NCBI RefSeq assembly: GCF_902702775.1
Contig: NZ_LR738724.1
Coordinates: forward strand, 1,302,001-1,366,000
Direction of reading: 5' to 3'
Source: Streptococcus suis
GTDB lineage: Bacteria > Bacillota > Bacilli > Lactobacillales > Streptococcaceae
DNA length: 64,000 nucleotides
Each line of letters opens with the position of its first letter. Within the stretch, counting starts at the first letter, position 1. The position numbers and the translations under genes are program-made. This document shows, piece after piece, positions 57,759-64,000 of the stretch. Below the pieces are notes generated by a model that had not been told where the DNA came from, searched no databases, and was given only the letters and a program-made list of their open reading frames with translations.

Positions 57759-59549
57759 TTATTTTCCTCGCCAAATACGTGTATCTACCAAACCACAGTA
57801 GGCATCTACAGGCGATACTCCTGTAAAGGCTGACTCTCCTGCTAATTTAGTAACCAAGGCTTCTAAAGTGACAGGCAAGCCATCGTAGGCATTGATATAG
57901 GTTGCAACCTGTGGCATATCTGCAAGTGCAAATGGGTGCTGAACAGAGACAACAATGGTTGGAATTTCGTGAACATAGAAAGGCTGGTCTGGTGTTCCCT
58001 TGGCAGCTGGCCAAATAATCCGCTGAGTTGTCCCGCCTGAGTTGACATCGACTAAATTGATAATCAAATCATAGTGTTCTGTAATTTCGGCAATAGGACG
58101 CTTGGAAGCATAGACATTTGCAATAGCTGCTGGTCTTTCTTCTTCTGGCAATTTGGCAATCCGTGCTTCTGTATTTTCCCAGATAGATACTTGGTGACCT
58201 CGAGCTTCTAATAGTTCTTTCAGCGTATCGGCTGCTCTCTTCTTGCCAGCATTGATCATGGCGCCAAAACCACCCTTATAGCCATCTACTTCTACCAACA
58301 AAATCCGTTTGTAGCGTTCTGGATTGACAGGGAAAATTCCTTCTTGCTTGGCTTTTACCAAGGTAATCGCCTTGTCAGCTACTTCTTTTGCAAGCTGTTT
58401 CGCCTCATCTCTACCAATCAAATCCAGCGCTTCTTCTTTTGGCACCATGATTTCCTGACGGCGACCTTCAAACTGGTGAAGACCGAGTTTAGCTTTCAAG
58501 CCCAAGGTACGACGAAGGGCATCATGGAGGCGTTCCTCAGAAAGCAGACCATTTTCCAATCCTTCTTTCATCCATTGCAAATCTTCTTCTGGATCATTGA
58601 AGAAAAGGAAAAGATCACATCCTGCCTCAATAGCTGTAGGCAATAGCTCACGACGCGGCATAGAGGCTGTCATACCGATCATGTGACTGGCATCCGTGAC
58701 GATGGCTCCATTGTAACCTAATTCCCCACGAAGCAATTCATCCAAGAGGATTTTATTCAGCGAAGCTGGCAACATGTCATCCAATTCACGTTCTGGATGC
58801 ATTTCTTTCTCAACATTTGGCAAATGAATATGTCCCGCCATAATACCTGGAAGACCTGCGTCAGCCATCTCACCGTAAATCCGTCCAAATGTTTCCATCC
58901 ACTCAGACTTGGTCATAGGATTCGAAGCAAAAGAGAGATGATGGTCACGTTCATCAATACCATCGCCTGGAAAATGCTTAGCAAACGGCACAATGCCTTG
59001 CTCCATAATGCCACGCATGTATTCTTTAGATAATTCAATGACTTGGTCTACATTAGCTCCCCAAGTTCGGTTTGCAATGATTGGATTGCGCCAATTACGA
59101 CTTAGGTCCATAATCGGTGCAAAGGAGGCATTGCAACCTACCGCAGCTGCTTCAAGACCTGCAACTTTCCCCATTTCATAAGCATAGCGGGGATCGGCTG
59201 TCGCAGCAATCTTGATTTCATCCCCAATTTTCGTTCCATCCGTAACAGCACCATTCCCACCAGATTCGGTATTGGCTGCAATCAAGAGAGGAATCTTAGA
59301 CTTGGTCTGCAAAATATAGTTTTGCTCCCAAATATCTGCAGCAGGTCCAGGATTGTAACGAACAGCAGCAATCTTATAATCATTTAATACTCCAGTCAGA
59401 TATTCTTCCGTCCGCTGGCTCCCCATGTTGACAAAGAGATGACCGATTTTTTCATCCAAGGTCATCTGAGCAATGGTTTCTTCAATCCAAGAAATAGCCT
59501 CTTCATCAAGGCTGTAAGGTTTCTTCCGTAAATCTACTAAATGTGTCAT
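57759..59549 (-). CDS. GH3 family beta-N-acetylhexosaminidase-like glycosidase (copy 2)
   Basis: This 596-residue protein is paralogous to its downstream neighbour. Key sites are FAKHFPGDGIDERDHHLSFA near residue 195 (Asp-His dyad) and AIVTDASHMIGMTAS near 285 (nucleophile Asp), plus LIAANTESGGNGAV in the substrate loop. It has no signal peptide, so it acts on imported oligosaccharides. Its ribosome-binding site GGAGG directly follows a terminator T-run, suggesting attenuated expression. The Asp-His dyad type includes both hydrolases and phosphorylases, so the reaction is not certain. Confidence 0.87.
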   Translation of the reverse strand: MTHLVDLRKKPYSLDEEAISWIEETIAQMTLDEKIGHLFVNMGSQRTEEYLTGVLNDYKIAAVRYNPGPAADIWEQNYILQTKSKIPLLIAANTESGGNGAVTDGTKIGDEIKIAATADPRYAYEMGKVAGLEAAAVGCNASFAPIMDLSRNWRNPIIANRTWGANVDQVIELSKEYMRGIMEQGIVPFAKHFPGDGIDERDHHLSFASNPMTKSEWMETFGRIYGEMADAGLPGIMAGHIHLPNVEKEMHPERELDDMLPASLNKILLDELLRGELGYNGAIVTDASHMIGMTASMPRRELLPTAIEAGCDLFLFFNDPEEDLQWMKEGLENGLLSEERLHDALRRTLGLKAKLGLHQFEGRRQEIMVPKEEALDLIGRDEAKQLAKEVADKAITLVKAKQEGIFPVNPERYKRILLVEVDGYKGGFGAMINAGKKRAADTLKELLEARGHQVSIWENTEARIAKLPEEERPAAIANVYASKRPIAEITEHYDLIINLVDVNSGGTTQRIIWPAAKGTPDQPFYVHEIPTIVVSVQHPFALADMPQVATYINAYDGLPVTLEALVTKLAGESAFTGVSPVDAYCGLVDTRIWRGK

Positions 59550-59560
59550 GTTTGGCCTCC

Positions 59561-59590
59561 AAAAAAGCTAGAGGGCATAGCGCCTCTAGC
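59561..59590 (-). terminator. Intrinsic terminator abutting the RBS of GH3 copy 2
   Basis: GCTAGAGG and CCTCTAGC form an 8-bp GC-containing stem with an 8-base loop. On the minus strand it is followed by TTTTTT and directly by GGAGGCC, the ribosome-binding site of the second GH3 gene (start codon 59549). It lies between the HAD gene and the GH3 pair. Confidence 0.8.
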
Positions 59591-59598
59591 CCTTCTCT

Positions 59599-60399
59599 CT
59601 AGTCGTCTAAATTATTCCAAAATGCCTGTGTCAATTCTGTTTCTTTCTCATCTGTGAATGCTTGATGAGCAAATTCATCTGCAATCGTTTCTGTCAAATC
59701 TGTCCAAGATTGCATCTCTCGTCCTACTAAAATAGGATAGAAATGGACACCGTTCAATTCCGCTGCCTTCAAATCACCAGGCGAGTCACCAATCATCATA
59801 ATCTTATCAGGACAATACCCTTCCTCTATTAACAGTTTGATGACATCTTCTTTCTTACCACGGTCTTGACAGTACAATTCTGTAACACAGTCCATCAAAC
59901 CTTGGTCTGTCCACTCTTCTTCTACTGCTTCCTTATTAGCAGAAGAAACCACGTAGACTTTTCCTAACTGGCTCAATTTTTCCAAGCCCTTGTGAACGCC
60001 GATGAAGGCTAAAACAGGACCGCTATAATGCTTAATGGCTTGATTGACCTGATTGGACCATTTTAAAGCGAGTTCCAAATCTTTAGACGGCTGCTCCTCT
60101 ATCAATCTTTCCAGAGAAGCATTTGACAAAGAATCTGTGGTCGCGACCCAATTTTTCAAGTTGTCTATACCCGTCACACCTGCAAATTCTAGGCCTTTAA
60201 CTAAGCCTACAAAGCGGTTAATGCCACGTTCTCGAGAGTAGAGATTGACTCGATTCCATTCAGCTAAAAACGGTTCTTTATCTTTGACATCAAAAACATC
60301 TGCAGCCAAGGGACCGAAAAAGAGTTTATGTTTGTAGGTCATGGTATCCATGGCGCAGCCATCAGAGTCCACACAAAATACGTATTCCATCTTCATCAT
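59599..60399 (-). CDS. HAD family hydrolase (phosphatase-like)
   Basis: This 266-residue HAD protein has motif I FCVDSDGCAMDTM (Asp-x-Asp), motif II YVVSSANKEAV, motif III Lys in GKKEDVIKLL and motif IV MMIGDSPGDLKAAE. A helical cap lies between residues about 20 and 130. It likely hydrolyses a phosphorylated sugar or shifts a phosphate group within one. Its ATG overlaps the SDR stop (TGATG), with AGGAG upstream; a second ATG at 60396 is equally usable. The context of uronate catabolism suggests a sugar-phosphate substrate. Confidence 0.85.
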   Translation of the reverse strand: MMKMEYVFCVDSDGCAMDTMTYKHKLFFGPLAADVFDVKDKEPFLAEWNRVNLYSRERGINRFVGLVKGLEFAGVTGIDNLKNWVATTDSLSNASLERLIEEQPSKDLELALKWSNQVNQAIKHYSGPVLAFIGVHKGLEKLSQLGKVYVVSSANKEAVEEEWTDQGLMDCVTELYCQDRGKKEDVIKLLIEEGYCPDKIMMIGDSPGDLKAAELNGVHFYPILVGREMQSWTDLTETIADEFAHQAFTDEKETELTQAFWNNLDD

Positions 60400-61238
60400 C
60401 AGACTCCTGAATAGGCTGAGAAGCCACCGTCAATCGGTAAAACAACACCGTTGACAAAACTTGCCAAATTCTCATCCGCCAAGAAGAAGACTCCTCCCAC
60501 CAACTCTTCGGCTTCACCAAACCGTCCCATCGGTGTATTGGTCAAAATCTTGTTAGCACGTGCGGTCGGTTGACCTGACTCATCAAATAGCAAACCACGG
60601 TTTTGGTTGGTTACCAAAAATCCTGGAGCAATCGCATTACAGCGGATGCCAACTTTTGAAAAATGGACTGCTAACCATTGGGTAAAATTACTAATAGCAG
60701 CCTTGGCACCTGAATAGGCTGGAATTTTTGTCAAAGGAGTAAAGGCATTCATGCTGGAAATATTGATAATATTTGCTCCCGAGCGACCGATCATATCCTG
60801 TGCAAAGACCTGTGTTGGCAATAAGGTTCCTAGATAATTCAGATTGAAAACAAAGTTAATCCCTGCCTCATCCAAGTCGAAGAAAGTTTTGGTACCAGCC
60901 GGCAACCCAATTTCATGGAACTCATTGTCCGTTGTCGCTTTGGGATTATTGCCTCCTGCACCATTGATTAATATATCTACAGGACCAAAATCTGCTAGGA
61001 CTTGCTGGCGAACTTCTTCCAAATTTTCCTTAGAAAGAACGTTAGATTTATAGGCTTTTGCAACGCCTCCTGCTGCTGCAATCTCATCAACGAAGACCTG
61101 AGCCGCAGCCTCATTCAAGTCCAAAAGCGCAACCTTTGCACCTGCCTTAGCAAATTCTTTTGCCAAATAGCCACAAAGAACGCCTCCTGCGCCTGTAATA
61201 ACAACAACCTTATCCTTAAACTCAATAACACGTGACAT
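60399..61238 (-). CDS. D-mannonate oxidoreductase of the SDR type
   Basis: This 279-residue SDR shows KVVVITGAGGVLCGYLAKEF (cofactor site), VDILINGAGGNNP, IINISSMNAFTP and the catalytic AYSGAKAAISNF. The ATG at 61238 is chosen because AAGGAG lies 10 bp before it; the frame upstream of it lies within uxuA. Placed directly after mannonate dehydratase and glucuronate isomerase, it most likely interconverts fructuronate and mannonate, the role of UxuB, though UxuB of E. coli is from a different family. Confidence 0.88.
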   Translation of the reverse strand: MSRVIEFKDKVVVITGAGGVLCGYLAKEFAKAGAKVALLDLNEAAAQVFVDEIAAAGGVAKAYKSNVLSKENLEEVRQQVLADFGPVDILINGAGGNNPKATTDNEFHEIGLPAGTKTFFDLDEAGINFVFNLNYLGTLLPTQVFAQDMIGRSGANIINISSMNAFTPLTKIPAYSGAKAAISNFTQWLAVHFSKVGIRCNAIAPGFLVTNQNRGLLFDESGQPTARANKILTNTPMGRFGEAEELVGGVFFLADENLASFVNGVVLPIDGGFSAYSGV

Positions 61239-61239
61239 A

Positions 61240-62340
61240 TTAGCTCTCCTTATTTCCAACTGTTTTGACTGTAATTCCAAAATCTGGTGTTTTGCCTGCT
61301 GCTCGCATATTGGCTTCATAGAGACCGTTAAAGTAGGTTGCCCCAAGGGCTCGGTCATACAAACCATAACCAGGTGTCTTGGTCTGGTCTCCCCAGATAC
61401 GACGACCGTGGTCTGGACGCAAGGCACCCGTCCAGTCATAGTCTACCAATAATTTAACAACAGCGTTCATGTCAATGTCACCAGCCTGTGACAGATGTGC
61501 TGTTTCTTGGAAGCCCCAAGCACCTGCTGTCACATTGCGCGTATGCATAAAATTGATGCGATTGCGTTTGAGAGCATATTCTGTCATGGCAAGGACATCA
61601 TTTTTCGGATCAGAAGCATAGGATCCGACACACATGGTAATTCCATTGTGCTCGGAATCGTAGAGATTCAAAAATCGTTCAACGGCTTCTTGACCAGTGA
61701 TGATGCGCGGTAAACCAAAGATTCCGTAGGGAGGATCATCAGGGTGAATGGCCATTTTGACACCAGCCTCCTCAGCCGTTGGCATAATCGCCTTGATGAA
61801 ATACTCCAAATTCGCCCATAAATCTTCTTCGGAAATATTCTGACGATAATTTTCGATAATAGCCTTCATTTCTTCCTTGGAATAGGATGAATCCCAACCT
61901 GGTAAGTTCAAATCATCCGCCACAGGATCAACACCTGCCAAATCAGATTTAAGGAAAGCTAAAGAAGTTGAACCATCTGGAAGTGGATGGTGCAAGTCTG
62001 AACGGGTCCAGTCAAACACAGGCATGAAATTGTAGCATACAACTGGAATACCTGCAGCTCCGACATTACGGATGGACGTTTTATAGTTTTCGATTAACGC
62101 ATCACGATTTGGCTTCCCTTGTTTGATGTCTTCATGAACAGGAATGGATTCAATAACAGTAATTTCAAGTCCTGCCTCTTCTACCATTTTTTTCAGCTCT
62201 AGAATATTTTCAAGGGGCCAAGCTTGACCAACTGGCACATCATAGACAGCAGTTACAATCCCCTGCATACCAGGAATCGCCTTAATCTCTTCAAGTGTCA
62301 CAGGATCCTTTTTCCCATACCATCGAAATGACATTTTCAT
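61240..62340 (-). CDS. uxuA: Mannonate dehydratase
   Basis: This 366-residue enzyme removes water from D-mannonate to give 2-keto-3-deoxygluconate. It has MKMSFRWYGKKDPVTLEEIK, VVCYNFMPVFDWTRSDLHHP, MAIHPDDPPYGIFGLPRI and CVGSYASDP, then FMHTRNV and RPDHGRRIW, with metal-binding Cys, His and Asp. It precedes the mannonate oxidoreductase gene by one base. AAAGGAG precedes the ATG. Confidence 0.96.
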   Translation of the reverse strand: MKMSFRWYGKKDPVTLEEIKAIPGMQGIVTAVYDVPVGQAWPLENILELKKMVEEAGLEITVIESIPVHEDIKQGKPNRDALIENYKTSIRNVGAAGIPVVCYNFMPVFDWTRSDLHHPLPDGSTSLAFLKSDLAGVDPVADDLNLPGWDSSYSKEEMKAIIENYRQNISEEDLWANLEYFIKAIMPTAEEAGVKMAIHPDDPPYGIFGLPRIITGQEAVERFLNLYDSEHNGITMCVGSYASDPKNDVLAMTEYALKRNRINFMHTRNVTAGAWGFQETAHLSQAGDIDMNAVVKLLVDYDWTGALRPDHGRRIWGDQTKTPGYGLYDRALGATYFNGLYEANMRAAGKTPDFGITVKTVGNKES

Positions 62341-62353
62341 GATTTACTCTCCT

Positions 62354-63754
62354 TTATTGTTCAAAAAATTCTTTGGCATTGTAATAGGATATGGCTTCTA
62401 CAAACCGCCCTAAACGATTGTAATCTTCAGGCACTTCTTCATCAACAATCCATTGGCCGACATAAGTCGCTAAAATACGTCTGAAATAATCATGTCGTTG
62501 ATAAGACAAAAAGCTACGCGAATCTGTCAACATCCCAACAAAATTAGCAAGCATGCCCTGTTCTGCATAGGCATTCATCTGGTCAATCATACCCAACTTT
62601 GTGTCATTGAACCACCAACCAGCACCAAATTGTAGCTGGCTACGAAGCCCTTCCTCATTGGACTGGAAATTCGCCAAAGTATTGGCTAGAGCAATGTTGT
62701 AACTTGGATTGAGATTGTACCAAATCATTTTTGGAAGGGCATTTTCCTTGACCAAGTTATCTAACAAACGATTCAAATTCACAGTCAGATATGTCTGGTC
62801 TCCAATCGAATCCACACCTACATCTGCTCCAAGTTTTTCAAACAGTCCGGTATGGTTGTTCCGTAGGGCACCAAAGTGAACTTGGGTCACAAAACCATGT
62901 TTCTTGTACAATCGACATAATTCTCTAAAGATGGCAGTCTGCCATTTATTGATACTGGATTGGCCAGCCTCTTTACCTGCAAGTCTTGCTAGTAAAATAT
63001 CATCAAGCTCTTCAAGGCTTGCTTCTTCGTATGAAATAGCCGTAAAGCTAATGTCACTTGCTCGGCAACCGTGTTGAGCAAAATAGGAAACGCGCTGACC
63101 AAGTGCCTCTACAAAACGTGCAAAGTCTCTTACCGCTACCCCTGTTACTTCCTCCAAGCGTTTAATAAATGGATTGAAATTTCGATGTTCTATAAAGGCT
63201 TCATCTGGGCGAAAAGTTGGTGCCACTACAGTATCTATAGTTGAGTCCTCAGCCAAGCGCTTATGCCATTCCAAGCTATCTAGTGGATGGTCAGTTGTCC
63301 CAATAAAGGTCACCCTAGCATCCGCAATCAGCTTCCGTGGACTCATTTGATGTTCTTGTAAATAAGCATTGAGCTGATGATAGAGTCGCTCTGCATTTTC
63401 TTTGGTCAACAATTCCTCAACACCAAAAACTCGTCGCAATTCTAAATGACTCCAATGATAGAGAGGATTTCCGAAAGCCCGTTCCAAGGTTCTTGCCCAG
63501 GCCTTAAACTTATCTAGTTTACTTGCTGAACCTGTGATTTCTTCTTCTGAGATACCATTAGCCCGCATCAAGCGCCACTTATAATGGTCACCCCCCAGCC
63601 ACAGATCAACAATATCTTCATAAACCTTATCTTCAAAAATTTCCTTAGGATCCAAGTGGCAATGGAAATCATAGATAGGAAGCTCTGCTATTTTCCCATA
63701 AAGCTCCTTAGCAGGCTCATTTTTTAGCATAAAGTTTTTATCATTAAAACTCAT
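62354..63754 (-). CDS. uxaC: Glucuronate isomerase
   Basis: This 466-residue enzyme converts D-glucuronate to D-fructuronate. Its motif [20 protein letters not shown] is the metal-dependent amidohydrolase-like His-x-His site; [31 protein letters not shown] and [20 protein letters not shown] are also typical. The ATG at 63754 has TTTGGAGGGATGAA upstream and overlaps the kdgA region; the frame back to 63790 lies inside kdgA. Confidence 0.96.
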   Translation of the reverse strand: MSFNDKNFMLKNEPAKELYGKIAELPIYDFHCHLDPKEIFEDKVYEDIVDLWLGGDHYKWRLMRANGISEEEITGSASKLDKFKAWARTLERAFGNPLYHWSHLELRRVFGVEELLTKENAERLYHQLNAYLQEHQMSPRKLIADARVTFIGTTDHPLDSLEWHKRLAEDSTIDTVVAPTFRPDEAFIEHRNFNPFIKRLEEVTGVAVRDFARFVEALGQRVSYFAQHGCRASDISFTAISYEEASLEELDDILLARLAGKEAGQSSINKWQTAIFRELCRLYKKHGFVTQVHFGALRNNHTGLFEKLGADVGVDSIGDQTYLTVNLNRLLDNLVKENALPKMIWYNLNPSYNIALANTLANFQSNEEGLRSQLQFGAGWWFNDTKLGMIDQMNAYAEQGMLANFVGMLTDSRSFLSYQRHDYFRRILATYVGQWIVDEEVPEDYNRLGRFVEAISYYNAKEFFEQ

Positions 63755-63755
63755 T

Positions 63756-64000
63756 TCATCCCTCCAAAGCTGCAACAAAACTGCGAGCAATCGTCGTTAC
63801 ACTTTCATAGCCTTCAGCCTGCACTCGACTTGCCAGAGCCGAACCGACTCCAACAGCACAAGCACCTGCCTTTTTCCAATCTGCAACATTTTCAACCGAT
63901 ACACCACCAGAAGGCATCAAATCCACTTGGGGTACAGGGCCGTGAATATCCTTGATAAATCCAGGTCCCAACACACCACCAGGGAAAAGCTTGATAATAG
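63756..64000 (-). CDS. kdgA: KDPG/KHG aldolase, C-terminal part (cut by window edge)
   Basis: The visible 81 residues begin IIKLFPGG, which holds the Schiff-base Lys of the class I aldolase family, and continue [20 protein letters not shown] with [20 protein letters not shown], the classic phosphate-binding end. It cleaves 2-keto-3-deoxy-6-phosphogluconate to pyruvate and glyceraldehyde 3-phosphate, the last step of this uronate route. The 5' end lies beyond 64000. KDG kinase and the transcription regulator are not in the window. Confidence 0.93.
   Translation of the reverse strand, partial: IIKLFPGGVLGPGFIKDIHGPVPQVDLMPSGGVSVENVADWKKAGACAVGVGSALASRVQAEGYESVTTIARSFVAALEG

Overview
The window looks like chromosomal DNA of a low-GC Firmicute of the genus Streptococcus, most probably Streptococcus suis or a close relative. 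The grounds are the rhamnan-type wall polysaccharide cluster (rgpA-B-C-D-F) next to rmlABCD, LPXTG-type surface proteins, a folE-folP-folB-folK operon, a BOX-like repeat, a GBS_Bsp-repeat autolysin and many short AGGAG-led genes. The species call is inference from gene content, not from a database search.

Layout. Positions 1-12711 (minus strand) hold the cell-wall rhamnopolysaccharide cluster. In transcription order it has rhamnosyltransferases rgpA and rgpB, the ABC exporter rgpC/rgpD and rgpF. An AT-rich side-chain module follows: a Wzx-like flippase, a DUF2142 membrane protein, GT8, GT2, a second RgpF-domain protein fused to a GT4 domain, and a truncated GT4. A GacH/LtaS-like phosphoglycerol transferase (12925-15474) diverges from rgpA. 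Next are a surface autolysin whose amidase and glucosaminidase parts lie in different frames (15534-19111), a sortase-type surface protein and the rml operon (20245-24321), which supplies dTDP-rhamnose.

Positions 24419-43587 are mostly housekeeping on the minus strand: a ZIP metal transporter; nif3, trmK and dnaD; metA; apt; a DUF3114-like protein; recJ; cls; an SDR, rnz, hflX and miaA; and an MFS carrier. Plus-strand islands encode an LPXTG-anchored M14 carboxypeptidase and a DUF3042 protein. Positions 43785-51627 carry a MetE-like enzyme with a MET-box-like upstream site, a GntP permease, the folate operon, a NUDIX hydrolase, a VTC/DUF4956 pair, a small hypothetical gene with a BOX element at its end, and a DUF2087 protein. 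pheS and pheT (51682-55613) sit behind a T-box leader but are separated by 488 bp of tandem structured repeats. The last 8 kb (56024-64000) is a glucuronate catabolism operon (kdgA, uxaC, uxuA, mannonate oxidoreductase) extended by a HAD phosphatase and two tandem GH3 glycosidases.

The points most worth a second look are: (1) a GGGAAAG slippery heptamer directly before the amidase stop codon, with the glucosaminidase domain continuing in the -1 frame; (2) a structured intergenic repeat family seen as a tandem array between pheS and pheT and as a single copy before rmlB; (3) an intrinsic terminator directly abutting the ribosome-binding site of the second GH3 gene; and (4) the composite polysaccharide cluster with two RgpF-domain proteins and two export routes.
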